Positions 37,901 through 50,385 of a stretch of DNA of 64,000 nt are shown here, piece by piece; position 1 is the first letter of the stretch, and every line of letters begins with the position of its first letter. The translations under genes were made by a program, and so were the position numbers. The notes beneath the pieces are model-generated. The model was not told where the DNA came from and did not search any database. It saw nothing but the letters and a program-made list of their open reading frames with translations. The stretch is taken from the NCBI GenBank assembly GCA_963457665.1, contig OY735201.1:28452048-28516047 (forward strand), given 5' to 3'. This DNA comes from Thysanoteuthis rhombus. Its lineage: Eukaryota > Mollusca > Cephalopoda > Oegopsida > Thysanoteuthidae.

Positions 37901-38837
37901 GAGGATTTATTGGAGGGTCGTTGTCTTTGTTAGATGTAGTGGTATACTCTCTTTTTTCATTTCATGCCACGTCCTCATTTTGTTCTCTGCCTGCTACTGG
38001 GGATTTAACCCCTTCTGGGATGTTATTTAGCCACTGGTGAATCTCCATTGTTCTTTTCTTAGTCAAAACACGTCAGCAAAAAAAAATGTTTTCGCTGAAT
38101 ATGATAGAAAGACCAAAGTAAACTACTAACGTTTTTTTGATCACATATTCATCTCTCTGTTGATCTCAAAGTCAATCATTGGCAAGACAATTGTCAAGTG
38201 ATTTGTTTGTGGAAAATGTCTTTTCATAAGCATCATAAACAATCAAAATTGAGATTTAAATTCGGTTTGCCAGCTCCGTTTTCATATCAACTAAAAAAGT
38301 TACTCTAAACGTCAAGTATACCAACCTCCAAGGGAACCTTTTAGATAAAGTGGAGAGGAGAGTTTGAATTAAGGTGTTAGAAGCGAAAAGCATTTTATGG
38401 CTCAAAACGAAATCGTATAATGGCTCAATTGATTAATTCCTAATCAAACAATATCATAAATTCACCACAATACTGTTACATTCCAATTTTAATTTAGATT
38501 CTATAGCAACTAATGACAAACTCATTAATGTTATGAAGTATAAAAGGGATGTGGCAAATATATTGTAACCAGCTCTCACACAATAAAGAAACTACAAATA
38601 TTTTAGTAAGTGCCTTAAAGTTCATATATCAATATTTATCCCCATGGATCTGCAACATGATATACAATTTGATTATTTCTTTATTTCTTTGGTAAAAGGG
38701 ACATTAACACATCGAGTTGATGAAATGGGACCTGGAGCAAAGACATTTAGAATCACAGAAGTGACCTATATATCAAGTTGTTTTTTACCAAAACGAAGAA
38801 GAAAATTGAGACTTCGAATAAACAACAAAATCAGAAA
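37901..38837. other. 3' flank of copy C
   Basis: 38380-38660 is homologous to the flanks at 24500-24640 and 58440-58720. No gene seen. Confidence 0.55.
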
Positions 38838-38940
38838 GGTATTGATAAGCAACTCTTTATTGTTTCTTTGTTTACAATATGAAATAGACTTGCTTGTGAA
38901 ATCGAGCGTTGTGAGAATGTAAGGATATCTGTGCAAATCC
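38838..38940 (-). other. Copy C exon 5 (3' UTR with poly(A) signal)
   Basis: Starts GGATTTGCACAGATATCC after CATTTTAG; AATAAA is at 38861-38856. It is the counterpart of 23473-23578 in B. Confidence 0.75.
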
Positions 38941-40487
38941 CTAAAATGAAAGAAAATAAGATAATTCTTATACAGGGTTTTTCAGAGTAGGGACTCCGTC
39001 CCATCAATGGGACGTAATGTCCAGTAGGTTCGGAGTCAGATTCACAATGATTAAATGAAATAAATGATGAGGAGTATGTGAGAAATATACGGATGGAAAT
39101 TAAATTTCAAAAATGAATATAAGTTATAATCATATTACCTTCGTTATCTAAAAATTATTCGTTGAAATCATAAACTTATAATAGTAACGATAACTTTGAC
39201 ATGGTTGAAAACAGATAACAGAGATTCAATGAGAGAGAGAGGGGAGTGAGGGTTAGTAGGCAAGATACAATTCATTGGAGTAGAGTACGAAGGGTGGGTT
39301 CCACACATCTTTAACTTCTTTACATGTCTTTAAAACGTAAACCTGTTTACTTGCATTCAAATTTCAAGAGTGTAACGTGGTCCTTCATTTTAGGTGTTAT
39401 ACCTTTGTGACCTGACCCTTAAGATAAATTGGATCGTTTATTATATGTCAATGGATCACGATATCATTGGATTAAACTTGTATTCAGTTGAAGGAACTCT
39501 GCTCTTTATCTAAAGATGTATTTAGATTTACATGCTTCTATTGTAATTACAAAAGAGACAGAACACCTGAAATATCCCTAGACTCAGGAACTATAGTACA
39601 AACGCATCCATGTTAACACTTGCAGGTATCAATATTTTTCTGTCTGTAAAATCAATTGCAAAGGAACAAGATTTAATGATAAAGCACCTTAGATGGAAAA
39701 ATGCCACTTGTTAGGATTTATAGCAAGTGTGTGTGTGTGTGTGCGTGTGTAAGTGTTTTTGTTTCGTGTGTGTGTGTATGTGTGTTTCGTGTGTGAGCGT
39801 ATACTGAAACGAAAACACGGAAAGAGTGAGAAAATGGTTGAAAATACGAGAGAAATAGAAAGACAAAATATGTGAAGGAAACTACGAAGGAAAGACTAAA
39901 AGGTAGACGTGAAGTAAAACTGCAAATGCAGAGTCTGTAATGAAGGCTCCAATATCACACTGAAGAATAACACTGTAAAAAGAATGGACGGAAAGAGATG
40001 GAAGCCCGATACTAGTTACTGCTGTACACCAACCCCAACACCCCAACTGATATCTCAAACCAACCGCCAGTGGTCGGGGGAGAAACAGGCAAATATATGT
40101 TTGGAAGTAAAACGCCGAATCTAAAAGTATTTAGGAATTGAAACTAACAAAAGAGAGGGTGGAGAAAGAGAGAGAGTTGAGATAAAAATCCTCACTGAAA
40201 GCAAAGAGGAGTACGAATGAATGAAAAGACCGGAAAGGAATTTTAAAAGGGGGGGGGTGAAGAAAAATCGTCATAGGGAGAAAAGAATGAAAATTAGTGG
40301 CATGCAGGGGAGAAATGATTATATGATTTAAAAAATAATGATGGATATATAAGATGGCAATACATATAAAATAGACAGGTATTTATTATCGTAAGGTATT
40401 TTCAACGCCATTGAATTTCCATGGTACTGCTAGTTAATACAATACTGTGTACTGGATACAATAAATGAAAAATAATTCAATACTCAC
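38941..40487 (-). other. Copy C intron 4 (3' UTR intron)
   Basis: Donor GTGAGTATTGAAT at 40487. Pyrimidine-rich in sense, with a (TG)n run at about 39727-39800. No domain. Confidence 0.65.
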
Positions 40488-41673
40488 TAATTCTTATCCG
40501 GTACAAACGGTTCTGTCAGAAGAATCGTCTAGTGGACAAATCCGACACCGTAACTGCCATAGGGACCTCCAAGACCGTAACCACCATAGAGACCTCCAAG
40601 GCCGTAACCACCATAGTGACCTCCGAGCCCGTAACCGCCATGGTAACCTCCAAGACCGTAGCCGCCATAGGAACCACCGTAGAGACCTCCAAGACCGCCA
40701 TAAGTAGTATGATGTCCATACACGAAAGGTTGATGATGAGATACAGCCTCTACGCTATGTCCCATTGGGTAATGTACTCCGTAGATTGGTTGATGGACAT
40801 CATGTGACACATGGCTGATACGAGTTACTGGTTGGTGGCTTTCAGCAATATGAACCCTTGGGATGTATACAGGGCGGACGGCCATATGGACTGAGTAACG
40901 GGGTACTGGAACTTGATATGTGCGAATGTGTGTTTCATATCGGGGTACGACGTATGGTCTGTTGACAGTGACCCACTGAATGTAACGATTTACAACTGGA
41001 TAACTGACATAACGGACTTCAGTGTGAGGAATTGCATAACGACGAGAAACGACGCCATGATGAGCAACGGGCTGTGTCACTCTATGTACTGCATGACCAA
41101 CTTGGTTAACGATGCCATAGCCGAGGGGGTGGATTCTGTGATTCAATTGGGTAACGGTACGACCACCAATGCCATATTGACTATGGACACCTCCAAGACC
41201 GTAACCGCCATAGTGACCACCATACAGACTTCCCAGACCGTAACCACCATAGTGACCACCATAGAGACCTCCAAGACCGTAACCTCCAAGTCCTCCATAA
41301 CCAAAACCACCATATCCTACTGGACCATGAGACACGTGGCTAACAGAATGGCCTCCAAGTCCATACCCACCATACAATCCACCCAAACCGTATCCACCGT
41401 ATCCACCGTACAGGCCACCCAGACCGTATCCACCGTATCCACCGTACAGTCCACCCAGTCCGTATCCACCGTACAGTCCACCCAGTCCGTATCCACCGTA
41501 TCCACCGTATCCACCGAGTCCGTATCCACCGTACAGTCCGCCCAGTCCATATCCGCCGTATCCGCCGAGTCCATATCCTCCTAGACCGTGAGACACGTGA
41601 CTAACAGTATGACCACCGGGTCCATAACCACCATAACCGCCCAATCCGTATCCCCCGTACCCACCATATGTAC
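40488..41673 (-). CDS. Copy C exon 4 (repeats, core, stop)
   Basis: Acceptor TTTGCAG just above 41673. The stop TAG is at 40531-40529, with the 3' UTR donor 41 nt further. The in-frame start is in exon 2, not the internal TTG at 41644. Confidence 0.87.
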
Positions 41674-43224
41674 CTGCAAAATTTAAAAAGATATAACGTC
41701 AATCGTTTTTCAGACCGATGGATATTGAAAATACAGTCATGAAAAGCAAATGTATTTTGATTGAATTGTGAGTAAAAGTTACACCTCTTCAGATTAATTA
41801 ACTCAATATGCACTTGTTATCAAACATTCAAAATCAAATTCCAAGCAATTGTCTTTTTCGACATACTTGTTTAAAATTGTTTTATTTAGTAAGACTCCAC
41901 AAAGAAAGCACCGAACATTTGGAACGATATAATAAAAAAAACATACATTCAAAGACTGTGGTAAAGAATTTATTATTTTCAATGATCTATTCATCTAATT
42001 CAATAAATTTATTCAAGATTTTAACTTCTCTTTCCGTTAACACTCATATAGTGAATATATTTTTATGCACAAAGGTTCTACCTTTAAATTGGAGAGTTCA
42101 TGGTTGCGTACAAAAACAGAAGCTATTCCCGTTTTCCGTCTTTTATCGAACCAGTTACATGAAGTAGCCTGTCGAAAAGCGTGGACTTGACTCTGTATTT
42201 TTACATGTTTTCATGTATTAATTTTCATCCAGAAAATAAACTGAAGTGAATCTGGCAAAGTGCTAAATTCCTTTGCTTAAAGTGGCTAGTAGGAGATATT
42301 TCCTAGCAATTTTGTTACGGTCAGAAAACCACGAAACTCACACCGTTTATAAGCATATAAGTAGATGATAGTGATCTGATATGATCTTACACTAATTTTT
42401 TCTTGAGTAAATGTTTAATTTGTTAGCGCAGATATTTGGATCTTGTATTATACATTATATTGATAATTTTGATACAAATTTTAATATGTACTCTGAAATA
42501 CGCTGTTAGTATAGTAAAAAAAACAATTGACAGAGGTTACAAAAAAGCCTGAAAGAACCAAATCAAATGGTCATTCACATATGTTACCTGGAATCAAGGC
42601 ATTAGCAGTGCTGCTCAGCGCAATAACTGAAAAATAAAAAGAATACATATTTCAACTTATTATTGCAGAGTGAAATATATTCATATTTCTGATAAGGCTT
42701 ATAAATTGGAGGGAATTATTTTTTCTACCCATTGAAAACTATGAAACTGGCGTGAAGATATACTTTAAAATCTTCAAATCTTTAGAATCTTCAACTTACA
42801 AACTCTAATTCCAATGCGCTTAAAAAATTGCCTTATCGATAAAAGTCTACATTCAATAATTGTTGATACTTGTTAGTGCCATTATTACTTCCATAAGCTA
42901 CCTTCTTTATATAATCAACTTGAAGGGAAATGCAGAATGACACGGGTTCGTTTACATAATAGAATGATATTTGGATGTAAACCTATAAATTGTGATCCTA
43001 TGGAATCACTCAATGGTCGAAAGGGAAATGAGAAAAAGAAGAAATCTGTATCATCGTTCTTCCCTTATACCCTCATCAAGAGTATTACCCGGTCAGGTAC
43101 GCACGAGCAATTGTTAGTAAGACTCACTTCTAGGCCATGATGATCAACTATTGATGTATTCTGTAATGAAAAAAAAGCATTTACCTGCCAGCAAAGCCGA
43201 AACAATAAGATGAACGGTTGCCAT
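40529..43224 (-). CDS. Copy C: secreted Gly/Tyr/His-rich repeat protein, about 407 aa
   Basis: Coding parts are 43224-43185, 42626-42588 and 41673-40529. The signal peptide MATVHLIVSALLAVIALSST then ANA is nearly that of B. N-terminal repeats (about 28-198) use YGLGGLYGG units, so Leu-Tyr stands where B has Phe-His, and only two HTVSHVSHG-like blocks occur. The core (about 199-352) is almost the same as in B, with about seven substitutions by eye over some 150 residues. C-terminal repeats are YGLGGLYGG and GGYHGG. No Cys and no Lys. Probably an extracellular structural or adhesive protein, inferred from composition and signal peptide. It faces B tail to tail. Confidence 0.87.
41674..42587 (-). 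other. Copy C intron 3
   Basis: 914 bp; GTAACAT donor, TTTGCAG acceptor. The frames inside (for example 41808-42167 plus) show no domain. Confidence 0.65.
42588..42626 (-). CDS. Copy C exon 3 (end of signal peptide)
   Basis: A 39-nt exon encoding VIALSSTANALIP, phase 1 on both sides. Confidence 0.87.
42627..43184 (-). other. Copy C intron 2
   Basis: Only 558 bp against 1.3 kb in B. The first bases and the 43120-42960 part align with B, but the SINE and 5S relic seen in B are missing here. Confidence 0.65.
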
Positions 43225-43244
43225 TTTGTCTTCTCAGATGTCTA
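43185..43244 (-). CDS. Copy C exon 2 (start codon)
   Basis: A 60-nt exon. ATG at 43224-43222 starts MATVHLIVSALLA. Leader TAGACATCTGAGAAGACAAA; acceptor TTTTTTACAG. Confidence 0.9.
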
Positions 43245-43405
43245 CTGTAAAAAAAGGTATAGAAAGAACGTTTATATATATATATATATTATTTGGAGGG
43301 GTCTGTTGTACTTAAATAGCGTATATTTGTATTACTTCGTTTGGTAATTTTTGATTGATGTGAGATATATTTGTATTAACTAGCAAAATAAACTGAAAAT
43401 CAATC

Positions 43406-43505
43406 GTGGTCGTCATTGAAAGAGATAAGAAATGCTCTTGTCCAGTGGACTTCTAATAGCTTCCGACGATGATGGTATTTATGATAATGATGATCCTATT
43501 ACATT
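43406..43505 (+). mobile_element. RTE-type LINE 3' end
   Basis: The region GTCGTCATTGAAAGAGATAA / GAAATGCTCTTGTCCAGTGG resembles 44915-44965, and GATGATGG follows as a short trinucleotide tail. Confidence 0.5.
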
Positions 43506-44331
43506 CGCTGATATTCTGTACTTAATTGAAGAAAACACATGTCCGTGTATATTGAAATGAACCTTAATAATAGATAGCAAAATTCCTCAGCTATTTTAAA
43601 CAAATGGTGACTTTCCAAATCAAACCTTAGTCGCTACAAACATTTATCACTAATAGTCTTTCAGAAGTTGAACATCTGCGAAAAATCAAGGTGTCATTAC
43701 AAGATGTCAAAAGAGATGATTTTCGTTTCCAATCATTGATGGGATACTGTTCTACGTTTCTCTCAGAAGAAAACACCAAAAACTGCAAAATACTGGAAGA
43801 AAAAACTACTTGACTAAGATTTAGAAAAATACTAATTAAATGTAATATTTCTTCAAGAAAGTTGGAGATTCGTCGGATTTCAGAATCGTTCTGTTAGAAT
43901 TATAAATATTTTTTGCGTGAAATCGATAATCCAAGAGAATATCGATATCAGCCGAGGAAAATTTGGAAAAATCAAGAAGAAACAAAGATTAACGTCGTAA
44001 AAACAATGTGTATTGTGTATGCAAATGAGCTATCCTTGCCAAGATGTTCTCTACATTCTTTGTAAATTGTCGACGGTGCTGTGCAGACCCTCTCGTTTCA
44101 ACAAAACATATTCTCAAACTGAAGCAATACAGTAAAGGGATGTACATTCTATTTATTAGTAATAAGTAAAAAGTAGTAAAATCCTTATTTGAGGATGATT
44201 ATCCAAACTAAATCAAAGAGTACACTGTTTCAAATTTTGTTTGGAGATATTTTCATCAGAAAATCTTTAACCCTTATGTGAAAACTTCATCGTTAACGAC
44301 AGGGAAATAGACAGAAAAACACTACATTGCT

Positions 44332-44370
<39 letters not shown>

Positions 44371-44510
44371 CAGAGTAAGAAATCTGTTTGACGGATATTC
44401 AGCCAACAATGGTCAAGGATGGTTGTTTTTAGAAAATGATACTCATCGACTCAAAAAACCAACTGAGAGGTGATGTCTCTGGAAAGATACAAAGTTAAAT
44501 TGTACTTTGG

Positions 44511-44612
44511 ATTGAATACGCCGGTTCTTGTGAAATCACCGAAGTTAATTGACATCGAGTCTGGTCAGTATTTAGATGGGTGACTGATTGGGTATACAAG
44601 ATTTCGTAAAGG
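44511..44612 (+). repeat. 5S-rRNA-derived relic, antisense in copy C intron 1
   Basis: Best preserved of the six: TTGAATACGCCGGTTCTTG, AAATCACCGAAGTTAATTG, ACATCGAGTCTGGTCAGTAT and TTAGATGGGTGACTGATTGG, then AAGTGAGTGACGCC as in A and B. Confidence 0.85.
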
Positions 44613-44759
44613 AGAATTGTGAAGTGAGTGACGCCGTTTCAGGTATTTATCACCTCTTAGTATATTTAAAATATCGTAAGCAGAGACAAGAGAAACTTGT
44701 GGTATGTGAAGCGTAGCTAGGGACAGTTCATTCCTTAGCTAGTGTAAAGGCACTACAAA

Positions 44760-45000
44760 GGGATATATATGTCAATGGGACAGAAAATGCAGTAGGAAAA
44801 GACCAGATACAAGTATGGGACGGAAAAAGATCTTGGAAAAGACCAGACACAAGTTAAGGCAATGGGATAGAAATGTTTGCCAGTAAGATATGTAAGGAGT
44901 CAGAACAATCACTGTCGTCATGGAAAGGAATAAGAAAGGCTCTCGTCCAGCAGTGGACCTATAATCGCTATTGAATTTGCTGATGATAGACTGAAGAATA
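44760..45000 (+). mobile_element. RTE-type LINE 3' end
   Basis: Reads RPDTS, GNGIEMFASKICKESEQ and SSWKGIRKALVQQWT, the typical end of RTE reverse transcriptase proteins. It lies beside the first exon of C on the opposite strand. Confidence 0.6.
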
Positions 45001-45017
45001 AATCTCAAGTCACTTAC

Positions 45018-45035
45018 CCGAAGACGCTGTGAACT
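45018..45035 (-). other. Copy C exon 1 (5' UTR)
   Basis: From the initiator TCAGTTC to the donor TCGG|GTAAGTG. Only 18 nt if the start is the initiator A; the real start may lie a few bases upstream. Confidence 0.65.
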
Positions 45036-45212
45036 GATCTCCTCCAGCCAGGCGAATGCTTATAAAGCAAAGTTCTAACCTACGCACACGGGTCTGTGGT
45101 AAGACATCAGTTGCCAGACAGGATTTGACGTCTTTTTTTAGCTCTTGAAACACCGGCTGTTGATGAGAACTTGAAAACAACGGGTTAATTTTGGAAGACA
45201 AAGTCCGATAGC
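45036..45212 (-). promoter_or_regulatory. Promoter of copy C, conserved family block
   Basis: TTTATAAG at 45066-45059, 31 nt above the initiator. Elements GCTATCGGAC, TTCCAAAATTAA, GTTCTCATCAAC, GGTGTTTCAAGAGCTAAAAA, TGATGTCTTACC and GTGTGCGTAGG follow the order in B. Confidence 0.82.
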
Positions 45213-46900
45213 ATATGAGAATTGCTTTTATTTCCCCCACGAAAATTAATGACAATAAAGAAAAATCGGTTGATATAAAATACTTCTGGAAAATGAAGAA
45301 AAAATCTCGATGTCGAAGTGAACTTGAGCAAATGGTTGATAGAATAAAGTCAGATGCTCCATATACATGAATAACTATGATTATATGAGTATATTCATTC
45401 ATGTATAATTGATTATTTCATATATGCCCATACGGTGAGTGCAAAACGTACCCGACGTATTTTTTCTAAGCTAATTTCAATCTAATCCTTAAAAATTGGG
45501 TTTTCAGTTTATGTTCTTTAGAATTCCTTGAAACAAAATGTCTTTTCAATTTCACTTCACCAACTTGGACTATTCTGTGAAGGTCCTGTAAATAAAATTC
45601 CCTAGGAATCCTCTCAATTTACAAATTGCAATACAACCAAATGGAACGCAAAGGAGGTTGATTACTTGAGCAAGCAGCTTTACATGTCTCATTTTAATTC
45701 GCCAAAAGTCTTTTTAACTACTCAACACAGCAACACGAAAGTGCTTATGTGTGCCAATGTAAACTTGGGGAACGTTTTTAGCAAATAAGTTTTTCGTGAA
45801 AATCACCCTTGAAATAGAACCTCGATATGAAATGGGAATTTATGATAAAGCGGCCCCAGGGTTGCACCCTAATTTTTAGTTGGATCCACTGAATATAGGT
45901 TGGATTTACTGACTCCTGTAGGGTTATTAACGTTAAGCTACATCGAGCTCAGTCAATACACACACTACTACGAAAATCTGCAAAATTTGCAGAGTAAATG
46001 GGTATTTCATGTCCTTCATGGAGAGAAAAAGAGAGTAAGAAGGAGAACAGTGGGTACTCTGGTATGGTTCATAGGGAGGGACTGGAGATAAGAGGGTGTG
46101 CGTCTTTGTTAATTTTCTGTTGAACTTATATTTATCATCTTTTTCTGGGATCATAAATAATCTCCGAAGGATATAAATATCACCTTTTAAAATTGAATCA
46201 AATTAAGCATTATCCAGTTTCCCTCTATCCATTTTATCGATTTCTCAGCAATTAACCACTCTGCTGGGTGGATATTCAGTTAGTTTAAATAATGCTCGTG
46301 ATAATACAACTAATTTCAATTTCCATACCCTTTATATTGAAGCTAACAAATAATGACAGCACTTTTCCCGTTTGACGCATGTGGAAATTATATGTTGAAA
46401 TCGACCATTCTAACATTTCCCTTATTCTGGCAATCTCTAAACCAAAGTTAAGGTTGGTACCCATCTGTAAGTCGCATAATTGTTATTTGTAGTAAGAGAA
46501 AAATTCTTAGCAATTATGTAAAAGTTTTTGTTTGTTTTCTTTTGTTTTTTCCATCTCTATAGTAAAATGTTCTTCTGATACTTATTGTAAAATGATGGGT
46601 ATTGTTATCAGATTTGGAAAAAAATTAATTTTGTTTTTGTTAAACTTAAGTAATTTTTTAATTATTTAGTCTTGATTTGTTTCTATGTTTAGTTACTTAC
46701 GACTAAAAAATACTATATAGCATTAATACCTTCTGCTTTTAAAACAATGGGTGAGGGGTAGCAGATGACAAAAATTCGAAAAGCTTTTCTCGAAATCATA
46801 CAATTTATTTAAGAGTTTTATTGATATGCACAATGAATAACGAATTACTGTCTGACCACAAATGGCTCAATCCACCAGCCAAGTGGGCTACTTATTCTCC
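45213..46900. other. Upstream flank of copy C, no gene seen
   Basis: AT-rich; no recognisable element. Confidence 0.45.
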
Positions 46901-46912
46901 TCTCTTTTTCAA

Positions 46913-46995
<83 letters not shown>

Positions 46996-46996
46996 A

Positions 46997-47051
<55 letters not shown>

Positions 47052-47085
47052 GTGTGTGCGTGTGAGAGAGAGAGAGAGAGTGTGT
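46913..47085. repeat. Compound microsatellite (TC)n(TA)n(TG)n(GA)n
   Basis: Direct reading. It creates long spurious frames on both strands. Confidence 0.95.
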
Positions 47086-48301
47086 GATTGTATCTTGGTG
47101 ATTCTTGTCACATTTCTATTACTACAACATTGAAATTTTGCTTTGGTACACCACGAGGCAACATGGAAAACGTTTTTTGTTTTCCTTTGCATTCCAAAAA
47201 AGTTTTTTGGAGTGTCTATTTCAGATCAACAATGCCTAAATCATGCGCTGATATTTTTCAGATAATCTTAAACGAAGGGCTTTTTCTAATGATTTTGGAA
47301 AAAATATTCATTTTTCAGATAAACAATTATGTTACGTCTGCGGGCTATGGGGATTCATTCATGCGAGATACGGATATTAATACAATAACGAACTGAATCC
47401 GTGGAGATTCCAAAGGTGTTGGCAAGTTGGATTATCATACTTTTCATCCTATTTCTAAATATTCTCAATCTTTCCCTTATCCTCTCCAATATCCATTGCT
47501 GATCTAAGATTATTTCAAATGTTATACAAACATGGATGTGTAAATTGAGCAATTATTCCCAAACCCTTCCCAGTAAATTACCTCAGTCACTTTTATGTCC
47601 TGCCCCTTACCACCTTCTCATTAAACCTCCTGACGCTTTTCTTCCTCCCCTTCTCCCACATAAACAACCTAACTTTTATTCCTTTCTCCCTGTTATCTTA
47701 TCAAACGACCGAGTTACGATTTTCCCCCTTCCTCTTCCTACCAGATTAAGTAAACTACATAACTTCATTTTCTCAACTCTGTCTTCCTTATCAAAATAAA
47801 TAATATAATAAATAGATAAAGCATTTTCAATACAATAATTGATATTTAATTTTTCAATTTATCGTAAAAAGAAGTTATACATTTTTATGAGAAAAATTCT
47901 AATAATCTCGACCCATATTTTCTTACGATCGTGTAATTCCGTGATGCAACGAAGAAAAACGGCTCTGTCATCTGCTTTATTCGAATTTCTGCTTTCCTGA
48001 ATTATTTTTCTACTGTTTTTGACAAATTATCCAATCGCAGCGTGATTTTGTTTTTTGTAAAAGCCAGAAAAATGGAGGAAAAGGAAATGATACCTTTATT
48101 CCAAAATAACCCAAAACATTTTTACCTGGACAAAATAAGGAGAAAGCCTAGATGCAACCGAAACCATTTTCTGAAACAATGATGGGAATATGGGAAAAAT
48201 CTACTTTCCAATTCTACTTAACTTTGGTACAAGACGAAATATATCTTTTGCGAAAGACAAGGAACAAGGGCTTTCAATGATAGCAAAAATTCACTGAAAA
48301 A

Positions 48302-48364
<63 letters not shown>

Positions 48365-48599
48365 CAACATCATCATCATCCTCATCATCATGACACATAA
48401 AAGAAAACTGTAACTCACAAACAAGACTGTAGTACACAAAAAAAACTATTGCACAAAGCTGCAACACAAGAAAAACTGCAACACCCAAAAGAAAACCAGT
48501 ACATCACTCCAACTTTCTTTTGCCTGAGGTCATTGGTAACGATTCGGCAATAAATTGTGAGGAACAGTGATCGAAAAAAAGGATGACACAATTTTTTTT
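47086..48599. other. Unassigned; pyrimidine-rich 47550-47780 and (ATT)n at 48304-48363
   Basis: No domain found. Frames over the ATT run are poly-Ile or poly-Asn artefacts. Confidence 0.5.
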
Positions 48600-50329
48600 T
48601 CTGCAAAAGAAAGAGAAAGACTCGAGATGTTGTACAACAAAGTTTTTGAAAAATACAACAATGACATTGGGATTGAGTTCGGAAAAGAAAAATGCGTTCT
48701 TATGTGAAAATTAAGACCTTATACACTAGCAACAGAAGGAATTGACTTCCAAAGAGTGACAAAAATTAAAACATTAATTATGCAGGACAAATATAAACGC
48801 TTAGGAGTTATCGAGAGTTTCTCAATAAAACAAGAAGAATTGAACGAGAAAATGAATTAGAAATACCGTGGGAGAATGAAAAAATTGAGACTAAGCTAAG
48901 TGGCAGGAATTTGATAAAAGGAAAGGACACAGTGTCAGTGTTGGTAGTAAAATACACAGAGTTTTTTGGATGAACTAGAATAAACTTGAATCAATGGACG
49001 GGTCGATTAAAAAACCTATGACGATGCACAATACACTACTCCCAAGAGATAATATGAATGAGCTGCATGTGAGGAGGAGTAGAGGTGACAGAGGACTAAA
49101 CAGCTCACGAAACATTATCCAGAACAATAAATCGAACAAGAATAGTATATGCAAGCAAGCGTTGAAGACAGCATACAAACAAGTGCATCAAACAAGGAAA
49201 AAAAAAGATGAGTTGACAGCAAGGAGATAAGGGATGAAAAATGGAAACAGAAAGAATCTACACGTCACTTCAAAAACAGATTTTTAAAAATGCCGACAAG
49301 ACATCTTGGATGTGGTTACGCATGAAGAGAGAAAAATAATCCTGCATAATTTCAGCGCAAAAAAAATCCACCGGGAGAAACTATATCAAAGCAAAGATCG
49401 ACAGGACCCAAGTACAAACAGAGAATGCCGCCTATAATGAGAAGGGGATTAGACACTGACACATGGAACCAGTGAATGTACTAAACAAGCCAATAAGGAG
49501 TACAAGAACTGATACAATAGGGTAGCAACTGTTATTCATTGGGAAGTATGCAACGACCATGGGGACGAATTGTATCAGCACAAACCGGGGATTGTCCCTG
49601 GAGAGCAAAGCCAAAAATTACTCTGTGACCAAATCCAACCACCTCATCCATTCAAACCATATTATCAGAAAAAAAATTTAAATGTTTGAAAATGTATCTA
49701 AGTACAAAACCCCGAAAACAGACATCAGAAAAATGAGGCAAAACTGAAACATTCCTGTTGTTATAGGAGTCCTTCGAGTCATGAAAGGGGTGTGGATAAA
49801 TATGTCGGTAAAATACTACGAAACCCAATCATCTATAAGAAAACCATCCTCACTGACGCTTGCCCATAATTTTTGCAAAGCTCTCTCTATGTGCACGTTG
49901 TTTTTTTTTTTACAACTATGTACTGGTTGTCATGTAGCCTTTCCCATCGACTAGCCAGTGCCAACTAAATTAAAACATTGTTACCTGTCCTAAGTTTCTA
50001 GATGGAATTCGGTGGGCAATGAGCACTTCTAGACATCAAACAAAGTAGATAATAAGACGTAAACTATCTTCAGTTGTCAGAATTATCCATGATGAAATGA
50101 ACATACATAGCTTAAGTATTAGAAATGTGGAGGAAGATTGAAACAATACAATCGATAGCGCTGCCGTGGTATGTGAGCAGAGACCTGAGAAAACTTATCA
50201 CCCAGAGTCCGTCGATAACCATCAGATTCCTGGTGAAACAGTTCAAACCACAGAACTGTCGTGGAGGGCTGGGGATATCAGCAGAATGACTCCCCTTCAG
50301 TTTCCTGTGATAACCACCAGATATCTGTC

Positions 50330-50383
<54 letters not shown>

Positions 50384-50385
50384 TT
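48600..50385 (+). mobile_element. R2-type LINE, 5'-truncated, with (AAT)n tail
   Basis: Starts in the RT (EREFEMLYNKV, NNDIGIEFGKEKCVLM), continues with KYKRLGVIESFSIKQEEL and an RLE-like VVIGVLRVMKGV, and ends in about 50 bp of AAT (50333-50382). Part of 49870-50100 is unclear. Defective. Confidence 0.7.

Larger units (their letters stand above)
43245..45017 (-). other. Copy C intron 1
   Basis: Holds two RTE 3' ends (43406-43505, 44760-45000), a 5S relic (44511-44612) and (TA)n at 44337-44367. The rest is unassigned. Confidence 0.65.

Noticed and set aside
40913-41584. 223-aa plus-strand frame rich in Ser, Thr and Val
   Set aside because: Antisense shadow of copy C exon 4; the same pattern appears antisense to A and B.
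44511-44612. Functional 5S rRNA gene
   Set aside because: Too many differences, no intact ends, and the same degraded element lies in introns of the sister copies.
46821-47192. Frames of 67-115 aa across the TC/TA/TG/GA tract
   Set aside because: Pure microsatellite translation.
48298-48365. CRISPR or other spaced repeat array
   Set aside because: Continuous triplet repeat without spacers; eukaryotic context.
48218-48488. Poly-Ile and poly-Asn frames
   Set aside because: Caused by the (ATT)n run.
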